Virus record (IMG/VR): IMGVR_UViG_3300044695_002640
Span: 1 to 45,508 of that record
DNA: 45,508 bases
From: a virus
Direction: 5' to 3' (one strand)
The first letter of the stretch is position 1; the number at the start of each line of letters is the position of its first letter. The notes under the pieces were generated by a model. It made no database searches and had not been told where the DNA came from. It saw nothing but the letters and a program-made list of their open reading frames with translations. Both the position numbers and the translations under genes were made by a program. Below, piece after piece: positions 15,935 through 24,787 of the stretch.

Positions 15935-16617
15935 TGGCTAAACCGTTCTTCTCAATCAAGTTCGACATGCCTGCTGAGGTGATCAACGGCTTCCCCAAGT
16001 TCGTTGGTACACTTCGCAGGCACATCGTACGTCAGGCATTGAGAGCAGCACTAGCCCCCTCTCGAACAGTGCTGAAGTCCAAGCTGATGAGTCTGCCTGA
16101 GAAGTCTAAGCAATCCTCTGGTGCCACCTACCGTGCTCTTGTCGCCAAGTACAAGAACGCTAGAACTAACCCTGATCGGTTCTACGGTATCATCGGAGTC
16201 AACAACAAGTACATCGAAGCCACAACGCTGGAGAAGTCCCCTGAGTACTCCAGAGCGATCCAGCGTCAGGTCTCCTTTGGTATTCGCCAGAAACGTACTG
16301 CCGATGATGGTTCAGTGATCTACAGCAAGCGTTATCCTCGCGGTGATGTCCGGAGCAGACTTCGCAAGAAAGTGTTCGGTCCTAAAAGTGTTGGTGGTCT
16401 GAAGAAACGTTGGCCTGCTCGCTACCTGCACCTGTGGGAAGCTGGCTTTAAGCATAAGCTCAGTGCCCTCAGTGACGAAAAGAAAAAGAAGGGCAGAACG
16501 TACGGATTCGAAGGGCATCACTTCTTCGCCAAGACCAAGCAAGAGACAGAAGCTAAGGCTAAGGAAATCTTCCGAACCAAAGTACTGGAACACTTCCGTA
16601 AGGCATTCGGCAAATGA
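15934..16617 (+). CDS. HK97 gp10-like neck / tail completion protein
   Basis: 227 residues, basic. The N-terminus FVGTLRRHIVRQALRAALAPSR is the helix that starts gp10-type proteins. The C-terminal part has RYLHLWEAGFKH and GHHFFAKTKQETEAKAKEIF, matching the usual 'EfGT...PFxxPA...' ending of the family. There is an insert in the middle of long basic sequence (RYPRGDVRSRLRKKVFGPK), making it longer than the common 130-160 residues. It would join tail to head. It overlaps the next gene by four bases. Confidence 0.65.
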   Translation: MAKPFFSIKFDMPAEVINGFPKFVGTLRRHIVRQALRAALAPSRTVLKSKLMSLPEKSKQSSGATYRALVAKYKNARTNPDRFYGIIGVNNKYIEATTLEKSPEYSRAIQRQVSFGIRQKRTADDGSVIYSKRYPRGDVRSRLRKKVFGPKSVGGLKKRWPARYLHLWEAGFKHKLSALSDEKKKKGRTYGFEGHHFFAKTKQETEAKAKEIFRTKVLEHFRKAFGK

Positions 16618-17078
16618 GTCCATACACTTTAGATGTCGGATTACAGTCATTGATCAGCGGTGCTGTCGGAACTGCAATTCCGTGCAGCAAGTCTTCGTTC
16701 CTGCCCTCACACGATCTGAAGACTGCCCCAGACGGTTACGTGTTCTACGACATCTCCGAGATCACACCATTTCATTCCTCAGAAGGTCTTGCAGAGGCTA
16801 ACGATTCAGAGAAGTGTAGCTTTACACTTGACGTAGCCTGTGTAGCCCATTCTAATACTCAACGTAAGGCTCTTGTTACCTCCGTGCTTGCCGTCCTGCA
16901 GCCCATCGTTGCTGGTCGTCGAACACAACTCACCTCCTATTCGGTAACCGGAACCAACGTGTACATCAACTACCTGAGATTCGATTCTCAGGATGAAACG
17001 TATGTGTTGAAAACAGGACAGTCGAATCCTGATCTGACGATGATCGTCCTGTCTTTTTCTGGTAAGGCTACCTGTTAG
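16614..17078 (+). CDS. Putative tail terminator protein
   Basis: 154 residues. Position directly before the major tail gene, length and mixed alpha/beta pattern fit the tail terminator that caps the tail tube. Visible elements are SLISGAVGTAIPCSKSSFLP, VFYDISEITPFH, the strand SFTLDVACVA, and the helix TQRKALVTSVLAVLQPIVAG, then terminal strands. No motif identifies it by itself. Its TAG stop is embedded in the TAGGAGG ribosome binding site of the next gene, so the two are coupled. Confidence 0.55.
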   Translation: MSPYTLDVGLQSLISGAVGTAIPCSKSSFLPSHDLKTAPDGYVFYDISEITPFHSSEGLAEANDSEKCSFTLDVACVAHSNTQRKALVTSVLAVLQPIVAGRRTQLTSYSVTGTNVYINYLRFDSQDETYVLKTGQSNPDLTMIVLSFSGKATC

Positions 17079-17087
17079 GAGGTTTTC

Positions 17088-17597
17088 ATGGCTAATAGAG
17101 ATACATCACGAATCAAGATCAAGTGGTTCGAACAGACCACAGTACCAACTGGCAGTGGAGCGGCACCAGATGCTGTTGACACAGCCAGTGACGTTTACGC
17201 CTGTGTAACTGACGGTCCTACATGGTCCGGCTTTACCCGTGGTGACGTTGAAACAACTTGCTCGAATACCTCACTGGACGGTTGGGGGAACTTGATCCGC
17301 ACCTTCAAAGCCGGTAAGATGGTCGATCTCGGAACTGTTACTTTCACTGTTGACTGGGACCCAGATGACACCTATGGTGGTCGCGAATACGCAGCATTCT
17401 TCGACGGTCGCTCAGGTGACCTGCTCGTTGAATTCCCTGCTGAAGGATCTGAAACTACTGGTCCGATTCTGGTCTTGACCGGATACTGCAACAAGTTCAC
17501 TCCAATGGGTACTGTGCTCTCCGATGATCAGGGATCACGTTCACTGGCAGAACTTGTCTTCCGTATCTCCAACATTGACGTAACTGCTCCAGTCTAA
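17088..17597 (+). CDS. Major tail tube protein
   Basis: 169 residues, preceded by the same strong TAGGAGGTTTT site used by the capsid gene, which implies very high expression. It is beta-rich and acidic with DGWGNLIRTFKAGKMVDLGT, TVTFTVDWDPDDTYGG, and GDLLVEFPAEGSETTG, the layout of lambda gpV-like tube proteins. It is followed by the frameshifted chaperone pair and the tape measure, the canonical order. Copies polymerise around the tape measure to form the tail tube. Confidence 0.75.
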   Translation: MANRDTSRIKIKWFEQTTVPTGSGAAPDAVDTASDVYACVTDGPTWSGFTRGDVETTCSNTSLDGWGNLIRTFKAGKMVDLGTVTFTVDWDPDDTYGGREYAAFFDGRSGDLLVEFPAEGSETTGPILVLTGYCNKFTPMGTVLSDDQGSRSLAELVFRISNIDVTAPV

Positions 17598-17646
17598 GAC
17601 TGATGGTATAACACCTCCCTTCACCCCTTTCTTTTAGGAAACCCGT

Positions 17647-18069
17647 ATGTTGCTCAAACCTCTCAAGCGTGCCCCACTTCCTTCTTCTGCTTCCTCAGAA
17701 ATTGTTGAGCCGTCAGCAGGACTTGCTACAGCATTCATTGCCAAGCTCCGTGAGTTCCCGGGAGCAACTGAGACTGAAGTTCAGCCTCATTACTTCTCTG
17801 GTCTTCGTGTTCTGATCTGCCTGTACGAAGACAACAAGCCATTCCTCCCACAGTTGGTTAACCATCTGTCTCAGGAAGACGCTGAGAAGTGGCCTATCAC
17901 TGTTCAGGAAGGTGTCTCAGTTCGTCAGACACTCGACGATCTGGATGCCCCGTACTTGGCCCGTGTCGTGGATTACTTCCTCGACGCAATCAGCACGGAA
18001 CAGATGACAGAGGTCAACGCAATCCTGCGTGACAAAGTGTGGACTCAGGCGGACTCCGCAAAAAACTAA
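17647..18069 (+). CDS. Tail assembly chaperone, short product (gpG-like)
   Basis: 140 residues. It has a helical core (SAGLATAFIAKLREFPGATE, FSGLRVLICLYEDNKPFLPQ, VRQTLDDLDAPYLARVVDYF) and ends at ADSAKN followed by TAA. The last codons GCA AAA AAC contain a -1 slippery heptamer. By analogy with lambda gpG and gpGT, this abundant form coats the tape measure during tail assembly and is not in the final virion. Identification rests on position, size and the slippery site rather than sequence similarity. Confidence 0.75.
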   Translation: MLLKPLKRAPLPSSASSEIVEPSAGLATAFIAKLREFPGATETEVQPHYFSGLRVLICLYEDNKPFLPQLVNHLSQEDAEKWPITVQEGVSVRQTLDDLDAPYLARVVDYFLDAISTEQMTEVNAILRDKVWTQADSAKN

Positions 18070-18422
18070 TTACTCCCGACGATCCACGATGGTTCGTACT
18101 GTTCCTATGCAGTCGTTGGGGGAAGTCCAAGTCCGAGATAGAGTCTATTCCTTACTCAGAATTTTGTGAGCATCTGAACTTCTGGCGAGAGTACAGATGG
18201 GGAATGACTGACGACCTTCAGGCAATGTCCATAGCACACCAAATGAAGGTTGCCAACCCTAAGTCGTCAGCGGTTCCATGGATGATTAAGTCATGGACCG
18301 TTCAAAAGGATTACACCTACCGTCTCAGCCGACTTGTTGCCAAACCCGTTGCTGCTATCAGGAGCGGGTTTTTTGCTATCCTGTCAGCAGTTAAGGGAAT
18401 GAAAAAAGATGGAAAGCATTAA
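17647..18422 (+). CDS. Tail assembly chaperone, -1 frameshift product (gpGT-like)
   Basis: Reading as join(17647..18066, 18066..18422) gives about 258 residues. After AAA AAC the ribosome slips back one base and continues with CTA ATT ACT CCC (LITPDDPRWFVLF...), the frame of the 18039-18422 open frame, which has no good start of its own. The T part is Trp- and Tyr-rich (CEHLNFWREYRWGMTDDLQA) and binds the tape measure in lambda. The end overlaps the tape measure start by 14 bases. This layout is conserved through long-tailed phages although sequences diverge. Confidence 0.8.
18060..18097 (+). promoter_or_regulatory. -1 programmed frameshift site
   Basis: The heptamer A AAA AAC (18060-18066) is a classic X XXY YYZ slippery sequence in the zero frame, placed one codon before the TAA stop. 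Twelve bases further, ACGA (18079-18082) pairs TCGT (18094-18097) with an inner CCA/TGG, a small hairpin that might stimulate slippage. Confidence 0.85.
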
Positions 18423-20664
18423 CGACATTGCTATCAAGCTGTCCGTCGATGCCGAAGGTGTGTCCCGTGGCTTTCGTACTGCTGCTGAAGAGACTCGTGC
18501 TTACCAGAAAGAACTGGAGCGATTGGTCTATGCGGTCGGCAAGAACGATCCAGTTGATTACAACGCTCACGTTACACAGTACACACAGGCTACCGAAGCT
18601 CGACTGGCTAAGGAAAAGAAAGCTCAGGAAGAGTTCAATGCCTGGTACCGTGCTGAAGCAGATAAAGAGTTTCAGGCATGGTACGCTGTAGAACTGAAGA
18701 AAGAAAATGTACGCCAGCAGCAACTGGCCCAAGAGCGTCAGTCCGCCATCAATACTGTTAACGCTCAGAACTTTCAAGCGGTACCTGAAGCAGAAACACT
18801 GGGACGAGCTATCACTAACGATAAGCTCGAAGAAGCTATCAAGGCTCGCTACGCATTGCTGGATCAGGAAGAACGTGCCCTTAGAGAGAATGCAGCTAAC
18901 AACGCTGCGACTATTCAACGTGCCAATGCTGAAGCACAGCGGTTGCACCAACAGGATCTGGATAACCTGCGTGAGTACATCACTCAGAAGTATGCGATCC
19001 TGAATCGCGAAGAAGCCATTGAGCGTATGAACGCTTCCAATGCTGCTGAGATCGCACGTATGCGTACTTTGCAGTCGCAACAAGCTGCTGCTCGTGCTAA
19101 CGCACAACGTGACTCTGACTTTGCTGCGTATAAGGCTGATCTTGCTCGTCAAGAAGCTGCTGGAATGCTTAATGCAGAACGGACGGCACGTATCGAACGT
19201 GCTCGTCAGCGTGATGCTAAACGTGCAGCAGATGATGACCGTGTACGTCAACTTAACGACTGGCGTATGCAGCAAGCTCTTATGCAGCGTGCAGCAGTCG
19301 ATGCACAGTTAACTGTTACCAGAATGGGTGGCGGATTCGGCGGTGCTGCCATGGCTATCGGTCAGGCATCGTACGCTGCTGAAGACTTTGCACAGGTTCT
19401 AGCAATGGGCGGTGGGCTGAACATGGCTCTCATGTCTGCGTCTAACAACCTGTCTATGGTTGTTCGTGCGTTGCTGGGCACCTCAGGTGCTATGTCGGCA
19501 ATCGCTGGTGTCGCTGTTCCAGCAGTACTTATCGCTACTGGTATGTTTATTCGCCATCTTATGGAAGAAGAACAGCAAGCTAAAAGTACTGCCGACGCAC
19601 TTCGTGACATACGAGACGCATACGACGAGGTTAGAGAGGCTGCTCGAAGGGCTTCACAGCAGCGTAGACTTTTACGTGACATTCAGAATCAGACTTCTGT
19701 TCAAGGCATAGAAAACGATAGGATAGAGCAGCAGGACAGACTTAATGATCTGTTGGAAGAGCAAAAGACGCTTGAAGAAGAATTAGCTGATCTACGCAAC
19801 AAAGCATCTCATGCTGGCGGTTTAGGAGTACCGCTGGACATGCTGCTGGAAGACATCAGAAGACAGATGGAGAGTGGCGAAGGTCATGTCGGAGACACGG
19901 AAGCTCTGATTCTGCAGGAGCAGCAACGGCTTCGTACTGCATACGAGAACATGCAGCTTGCTATCGAAGTTGGAAACGAAGGGGATATCATCTTAGCAGC
20001 ACGAGCATACCGTGACGTGCTCGAAGATCATGTTGCCTTGTTCGGGCTTGTTGGTGAAGGTGCTACTAAGAGTGCCTTAGCTAGCGTCAATGGTTTGCTC
20101 GCACAGGAAGACGCTCTGAAGTTGCTCATAGAAGCAATGAAAGAACAGAAAGTAGCTGCTGAGCAAATAGCGGCGGCTGAAAAAGCACTTGAAGACATTG
20201 AAGTGCGGCGTATCCAGCTAATGGAAGAAGCAGCACAGAAGGAACGGCAGCGTATGCAACTGCTACAGGACAACATTCGCTTCCAACTTGAAGCTAATGA
20301 CGCTCAGAAAGAAGAATTGGAAATTCGTAGACAGCTTGCTGAGTTCATTGGCGTCGACGCCACAGGTATGGATTTCGGAGACATGAGTGCTGATCAAGCT
20401 GGTCAATCCAGAGAGTTTCTGGAACTGTTGTGGCGTAACCTGAAACAGCAACGCGAAGACCTGCTGGACGAACAGCGTAAGATCACACCAACCGGCGGAC
20501 TGGAACAAAATACGTTCCAAGCTCAAGCTGACGCATTCAAGCAAATACTGGAAGCTCAGAACAAAGAAGATCCTCAACTGGCTTCTATCGACAGGCGAAT
20601 GCAGCAGGTTAACCAGTACTTAGAGATCATTACACAAATCCCCGGATTCCAGATCATTCAGTAG
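18409..20664 (+). CDS. Tape measure protein
   Basis: 751 residues, the longest protein of the genome. The N-terminal 300 residues are one long Ala/Glu/Arg/Gln-rich coiled coil (DLARQEAAGMLNAERTARIE). A Gly/Ala-rich hydrophobic stretch at about residues 335-383 (AIAGVAVPAVLIATGMFIRH) could insert in the host membrane at DNA entry. More coiled coil follows. By the usual rule of about 1.5 angstrom per residue the tail would be near 110 nm. It starts within the end of the chaperone frameshift frame. The opposite strand carries a 294-codon open frame, which is only a shadow of this repetitive composition. Confidence 0.9.
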   Translation: MESINDIAIKLSVDAEGVSRGFRTAAEETRAYQKELERLVYAVGKNDPVDYNAHVTQYTQATEARLAKEKKAQEEFNAWYRAEADKEFQAWYAVELKKENVRQQQLAQERQSAINTVNAQNFQAVPEAETLGRAITNDKLEEAIKARYALLDQEERALRENAANNAATIQRANAEAQRLHQQDLDNLREYITQKYAILNREEAIERMNASNAAEIARMRTLQSQQAAARANAQRDSDFAAYKADLARQEAAGMLNAERTARIERARQRDAKRAADDDRVRQLNDWRMQQALMQRAAVDAQLTVTRMGGGFGGAAMAIGQASYAAEDFAQVLAMGGGLNMALMSASNNLSMVVRALLGTSGAMSAIAGVAVPAVLIATGMFIRHLMEEEQQAKSTADALRDIRDAYDEVREAARRASQQRRLLRDIQNQTSVQGIENDRIEQQDRLNDLLEEQKTLEEELADLRNKASHAGGLGVPLDMLLEDIRRQMESGEGHVGDTEALILQEQQRLRTAYENMQLAIEVGNEGDIILAARAYRDVLEDHVALFGLVGEGATKSALASVNGLLAQEDALKLLIEAMKEQKVAAEQIAAAEKALEDIEVRRIQLMEEAAQKERQRMQLLQDNIRFQLEANDAQKEELEIRRQLAEFIGVDATGMDFGDMSADQAGQSREFLELLWRNLKQQREDLLDEQRKITPTGGLEQNTFQAQADAFKQILEAQNKEDPQLASIDRRMQQVNQYLEIITQIPGFQIIQ

Positions 20665-20673
20665 AGGTAACCC

Positions 20674-21762
20674 ATGGGTCTCAGACAGATTATAGGATTC
20701 CTCCACGAAGCTCAGGATCTATCAGCTACGTGGGGAATCAACGTAATTAGGGAACAGTGCCTGATCGAGATGGATTCTCCAATGGAGGATGTCGTCGACG
20801 TTCAGGCTGCTCTACCTGCGTACGACTTTGGTGTTACTCCCGAACCTACATTCACGTTGGGCCTGTCGTACCATCCAGAGCGTAGCGACCTGATCCTGAA
20901 GCAGGCCAATGGAGTCAGGGTCCACCAATCTGGTCGCCCATTCTGGATCGTAGACCTGACCTACGAGACTGCAAACTTCCTGAACACGTCCAACGGCTTC
21001 AGTACTGCACCCACCAGAGTTGAAGACGTAGGCGGCACAGGTGCTACACCCAAGCTGATCATCGTCGCCCCTTGGAACGAACCAGTCATCTGGAACTCAT
21101 CTACACGTTCCGTACAGGCTACTAGGTTCAGAAGTTCTACAGGGGTCATGCTCCGCCATTCGAACTTCCTGCCACTGACGGAAGGAATTGATATCCCGAT
21201 CAATCTCCAAGTCCATCAGTTTACATGGAACGTGCAGGCAACTGGGTTCAACTTCAGCACTGACATTGCTCCGTACATCGGAAAGATCAACGCTGCTCAA
21301 GTCGATGACTTTTACAACGCCCCCGCCAAGCACGTACTGCTGGAATCAATTACTTGCTCAGAAAACTATAGGACAGTAAACTATGGTGTACCAACAGGAC
21401 AGGCAAGTGCAGAACGTACTTACCATTACATTGCTTTAAGTGCAACGTTCGTAATCGACGAACGTACGGCTGAAGTGTCTCCAGAAGGACACTTCCGCGA
21501 ATCCAATCGTCGTGTATCCATGCACACTCAGGAACTGATTAACGGTGGCGTGGCTAACATGGCATACGCTCCTATCCCGATTAACGACAAAGGCGACTTT
21601 GCTCAGTCACCATGGCCGCTGAGAGACGACGGATCTGCCTATCCGTACGCGACTATGGATACTGCAGATCCTGATGTAGACTTCTACATCATTGACCCGC
21701 TGTATCCTATCGAAGCAGACTTGAACGGTTTCGTTAACACCCATAGCTTGGCAATACCATGA
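20674..21762 (+). CDS. Putative distal tail / baseplate protein
   Basis: 362 residues, no family recognised. It follows the tape measure directly, where distal tail proteins are encoded. It is beta-rich with PTFTLGLSYHPERSDLILKQ, GRPFWIVDLTYETANF, IDIPINLQVHQFTWNV and a closing VDFYIIDPLYPIEADLNGF. No signal, membrane span or enzymatic motif is seen. The stop overlaps the next gene's ATG (ATGA). A baseplate ring or distal tube role is inferred from position. Confidence 0.5.
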   Translation: MGLRQIIGFLHEAQDLSATWGINVIREQCLIEMDSPMEDVVDVQAALPAYDFGVTPEPTFTLGLSYHPERSDLILKQANGVRVHQSGRPFWIVDLTYETANFLNTSNGFSTAPTRVEDVGGTGATPKLIIVAPWNEPVIWNSSTRSVQATRFRSSTGVMLRHSNFLPLTEGIDIPINLQVHQFTWNVQATGFNFSTDIAPYIGKINAAQVDDFYNAPAKHVLLESITCSENYRTVNYGVPTGQASAERTYHYIALSATFVIDERTAEVSPEGHFRESNRRVSMHTQELINGGVANMAYAPIPINDKGDFAQSPWPLRDDGSAYPYATMDTADPDVDFYIIDPLYPIEADLNGFVNTHSLAIP

Positions 21763-22697
21763 CAGGTCCATTAGGAGCCTACAACTACGACGATGCACGG
21801 GAGATCCATCGCCGTGTGCTGGGATCTCGCCAGTCACAGGCTGTGTTCGATAACACTCGTGACAAGACGATTCACAACCTGCTGTATTATGTTCTCCTCA
21901 CAGAAGATCTTGCGGCGGCAAGCAATCCTCTCACAGGGTACACCACAGCAATTGGTCGTATCATTCGTTACGTTCAACCCACGAGTGCCACCAGCCTTGA
22001 CATGGAGTCCTCCTCCTCCGTTCAAGGTCTAATTGACGTAACCAATCGCTACACAACCTTCTCAGCGTCCGAAGGCGACCTATTGTTGATCGTTCGCAAT
22101 GGTGCTGAGTGGTCACCAGTTAATGCTGTAGGATCTTCCTCTTCTCAGCGACATGCCGTAATCGTAGAGTGCCTTGGTGGTGGGTACTACACAGCACTGA
22201 TGGCTGCTACACCCGAGTTCTCTCTTCCTACAGAAACTGGTACGGGAACAGGAACAGGAACTGGTGGTACTTTCGGTTGTAGTATGTGCGACCTAATCGT
22301 AGGTGAGAACGAACCGGGTACTGGCTCAGCAGGGAACGTAGGTCCAGTCGAGTGTGGCTCGCTGGTTGCACCAAGCAGGTACGTACCAACAGGTACAGGC
22401 GATTTGATTTACTGTTACGATCCACGACTGCTGACGTTACCAGTCAGTGCCCACGTCATAATCTCAGACCTTGGCGATAGGTTAACAGTCACTGGAACAG
22501 GTACGGGTACGGGTACAGGGGATATTGGAGAAGTTCTATGGATGGTCTTGACAGGCAACTACAATCTTGTTGCAATACCTGACCGGACGTATGAATGCTG
22601 TGACGGAACTGTTGTGCTCGTCAAGTGCGACAACTATATCGTTGAAGGCGTCTACTGTCCGGGAAACCAGATTGACTGCCCCGGAACAGGAACATGA
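21759..22697 (+). CDS. Virion protein with Thr-Gly repeat tracts
   Basis: 312 residues, no family recognised. An N-terminal domain of about 155 residues (GAYNYDDAREIHRRVLGSRQ, then strands with VQGLIDVTNRYTTFSASEGD) is followed by TETGTGTGTGTGG, a cysteine-containing segment (FGCSMCDLIVGENEPG), a second domain, a second tract TVTGTGTGTGTGD and a final CCDGTVVLVKCDNYIVEGVY, ending in CPGTGT. The Thr-Gly tracts look like flexible linkers between disulfide-stabilised domains, as in adhesion proteins. It lies in the tail module and is probably exposed on the virion. ATGA overlap with the gene before it. Confidence 0.55.
   Translation: MTGPLGAYNYDDAREIHRRVLGSRQSQAVFDNTRDKTIHNLLYYVLLTEDLAAASNPLTGYTTAIGRIIRYVQPTSATSLDMESSSSVQGLIDVTNRYTTFSASEGDLLLIVRNGAEWSPVNAVGSSSSQRHAVIVECLGGGYYTALMAATPEFSLPTETGTGTGTGTGGTFGCSMCDLIVGENEPGTGSAGNVGPVECGSLVAPSRYVPTGTGDLIYCYDPRLLTLPVSAHVIISDLGDRLTVTGTGTGTGTGDIGEVLWMVLTGNYNLVAIPDRTYECCDGTVVLVKCDNYIVEGVYCPGNQIDCPGTGT
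22236..22267 (+). repeat. Hexanucleotide repeat encoding a Thr-Gly tract
   Basis: Repeats of a GGNACN unit (for example GGAACA three times in a row) encode alternating Thr and Gly. Such short tandem repeats can change copy number by slippage, altering linker length without a frameshift because the unit is six bases. Confidence 0.8.
22491..22520 (+). repeat. Second hexanucleotide Thr-Gly repeat
   Basis: GGNACN-type units (GGAACA, GGTACG, GGTACG, GGTACA) in the same reading frame as the first tract in this gene. Base sequence differs at third positions while the Thr-Gly pattern is kept. Confidence 0.8.
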
Positions 22698-22698
22698 T

Positions 22699-23328
22699 AT
22701 GCCCTCCAACCAACAAGAAATCCTACTCGAATGTGGCTGCGGTATCTGCTGCCCAGACGTACCGTGCGATTGCGAGTTCGCTGCTCCACTAGCTTGTCGT
22801 AAAGGTACGCTAGTTTCGACAACCATTCCAGACGACGAGTGTGCTGGAACCCGTGTTATTGGTTCCACAGCAACAGAACCTGCGTTAGTCGCATGGGTTG
22901 TTGGCGAAGACACTACGGTTCCTACTATCTTTGATGGTTTCCACATCACCATCCCATGCGATCTGATGCCGCTAGCTTTGACTGGTGTATTAGTTCGTCG
23001 TGCTTCAGATCCTACTGGAGCATCGCCGTACGTGGACAACGAAATCGTGTTACCGTGTGAGTATTACTTCGTGCTGTACAACGAAGACGAGACTGCCTAC
23101 ACTATCCATTACGACTACGAACTCTGTTGCGGACAGTCAGAAGCAGCCCCTCCTTGCCAAACACGTCTGTCGTGGATACTATTCACAGACGTACCTGCTG
23201 GTAGAGGTATTTATGACTTTCTGTTTTGGAGTCACAGTGGTAGCGGGTTCTACCCTGACGGTTTCCAAGGCGTGGGTGTTTTGGAGGGGGAATGCCCATT
23301 CTCAGACGGAGATAATCCATGTTTGTGA
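22699..23328 (+). CDS. Cysteine-rich putative tail protein
   Basis: 209 residues from the ATG at 22699, directly after the preceding stop; the frame is open further upstream inside the previous gene but that part is a shadow. The N-terminus is crowded with cysteines (LLECGCGICCPDVPCDCEF), with more in DYELCCGQSEAAPPCQTRL and ECPFSDGDNPCL at the end, about 16 in all. Between them lie beta strands (VDNEIVLPCEYYFVLYNEDE). No signal peptide is present. In the virion this could be a metal-binding or disulfide-rich tip protein. No family recognised. Its stop overlaps the next small gene. Confidence 0.5.
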   Translation: MPSNQQEILLECGCGICCPDVPCDCEFAAPLACRKGTLVSTTIPDDECAGTRVIGSTATEPALVAWVVGEDTTVPTIFDGFHITIPCDLMPLALTGVLVRRASDPTGASPYVDNEIVLPCEYYFVLYNEDETAYTIHYDYELCCGQSEAAPPCQTRLSWILFTDVPAGRGIYDFLFWSHSGSGFYPDGFQGVGVLEGECPFSDGDNPCL

Positions 23329-23447
23329 TACGACTCTTGCAATGGCCCTTCCTGATTGGTATCGTAGGTGCCGCAGCAACGATGCTGTCTGTCGCATTAG
23401 TGACATGGTGGAATACGTGGGAATACGTTAACGGCGTGGCATACTGA
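23319..23447 (+). CDS. 42-residue single-span membrane protein
   Basis: Short gene that starts at ATG 23319 inside the stop of the previous gene (ATGTTTGTGA) and ends one base before the next ATG. Residues 6-30 (LLQWPFLIGIVGAAATMLSV) are a membrane helix, followed by a Trp-rich WWNTWEYVNG end. Tight packing on both sides argues it is real. Its place between the tail module and the glycan island suggests either a lysis or injection accessory or a membrane partner for the glycosyltransferases. No similarity recognised. Confidence 0.5.
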   Translation: MFVIRLLQWPFLIGIVGAAATMLSVALVTWWNTWEYVNGVAY

Positions 23448-23448
23448 T

Positions 23449-24783
23449 ATGGTTGTCTTCAGAAAATACGTAAGTACAGATGGTCGACCAGTTCGTAAGA
23501 TCAGCACAAGGACTAAGTCCAACGCGACAAAGGTTCAGCGTACCGACGCTAAAGTGGTTTCCGACATCGGCACCAAACTCCACGCAATCATTGTTCGTGA
23601 AACTGGCAACGCTGTACCCTGCTCTGAATGCAAAGCTGAGATCGACCGACTGAACACGATGCCAGCGATGGAAGTTCTGCAAGACGCGATTCCTCTCTCA
23701 GAACGTATTGTCGCCCGCTCAGCGAAGAATGCTCAGCGATGGTATCAGCGTGCTGCTGCCAAGTATCTCCCCGGAATGGTCGCTGCTCGTATCCGTGAGT
23801 GGATCATCGAAGCCTGTGGAATCCCCCCAATGCCTCATATCGTTCTGCCCAAGGAAACATTGTGCGGTTGTATCCACGACTCGCAGGTAGCTGCGTTCCG
23901 GGAGCACATCGCACCGATCGTACCGGGAGTCAGATTCATGACTCCACTTCCGTCCTTCACCAGCCATCGCCGTGTACTTGATACTCAGGGTCACGCTGAA
24001 CTTCTTCGCTCAGAAGTTATGAAGTGGAACGGTGGACTGGAACGACCAGCAGAAGACCTGCCTTACATTCGAGGAACTTGGGAGTACGCTGTCACTACCG
24101 TACCAACCCGCGTAGATGATCTGCTTCCTAGAACGCTGGAGAGCCTCGCTGACGCTGGCTTCGATAAACCCATCATCTCAGTCGACGGACCTTGCGATAG
24201 TCGCTTGATGGACGTGCTGGAGCCTCATGAGGTGATCTGCCGTGGAAGGAACATCCGAACCTTCGCTCACTGGCACATGACGCTCCTTGAACTCTACTCC
24301 AGAAACCCATGGTCCCAGTTCTATGCCATATTCCAAGACGATTTCATCTGCGTCAAGAACCTGAAGCAATACCTGAGTGAGTGTACACTACCGGAGAAAA
24401 GTTACCTCAACCTCTTTACATTCATGGAAAACGATGCTATCGTTCCCGGGAAGACACATGGTTGGCACGAAGCTGCTCGTGCTGCAAAAGGTCACCAACT
24501 CGGTAGAGGTGCCGTAGCATTGGTGTTTGGTCATGCAGCAGTCGAGACGTTACTGTCACAACCCCACATGGTTACTCGTCGTAGAGACTCTATGCGAGGG
24601 CACAAGTCGTTGGACGGTGCAATCGTTGAATCCATGAATGCTGCTGGCTGGACTGAGTATGTCCACTACCCTTCACTGGTGCAGCACATTGGCGAAGAGT
24701 CATCCATGGGTAACAAGAAGCACCCAATCAGTAAATGTTACATCGAAGAGTTTGACCCCCTAAGTCTCTTACCCCCCAAGTGA
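23449..24783 (+). CDS. Putative glycosyltransferase
   Basis: 444 residues with two parts. The first 140 residues are basic and contain CSECKAEIDRLN and CGIPPMPHIVL segments of unknown role. From about residue 195 a glycosyltransferase-like domain begins: WEYAVTTVPTRVDDLLPRTL, ESLADAGFDKPIISVDGPCD, a metal/nucleotide-type QDDF (D297, D298), and GRGAVALVFGHAA. This looks like the GT-A fold of sugar transferases acting on sugar-nucleotide donors. It is the first large gene of the sugar island. Donor and acceptor are unknown. Confidence 0.6.
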   Translation: MVVFRKYVSTDGRPVRKISTRTKSNATKVQRTDAKVVSDIGTKLHAIIVRETGNAVPCSECKAEIDRLNTMPAMEVLQDAIPLSERIVARSAKNAQRWYQRAAAKYLPGMVAARIREWIIEACGIPPMPHIVLPKETLCGCIHDSQVAAFREHIAPIVPGVRFMTPLPSFTSHRRVLDTQGHAELLRSEVMKWNGGLERPAEDLPYIRGTWEYAVTTVPTRVDDLLPRTLESLADAGFDKPIISVDGPCDSRLMDVLEPHEVICRGRNIRTFAHWHMTLLELYSRNPWSQFYAIFQDDFICVKNLKQYLSECTLPEKSYLNLFTFMENDAIVPGKTHGWHEAARAAKGHQLGRGAVALVFGHAAVETLLSQPHMVTRRRDSMRGHKSLDGAIVESMNAAGWTEYVHYPSLVQHIGEESSMGNKKHPISKCYIEEFDPLSLLPPK

Positions 24784-24787
24784 GAAC

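Noticed and set aside
18391-19275. 294-codon open frame on the minus strand opposite the tape measure gene
   Set aside because: It mirrors the repetitive Ala/Glu/Arg-rich tape measure sequence, is Ser/Leu-rich, has no ribosome site and runs against all neighbours.
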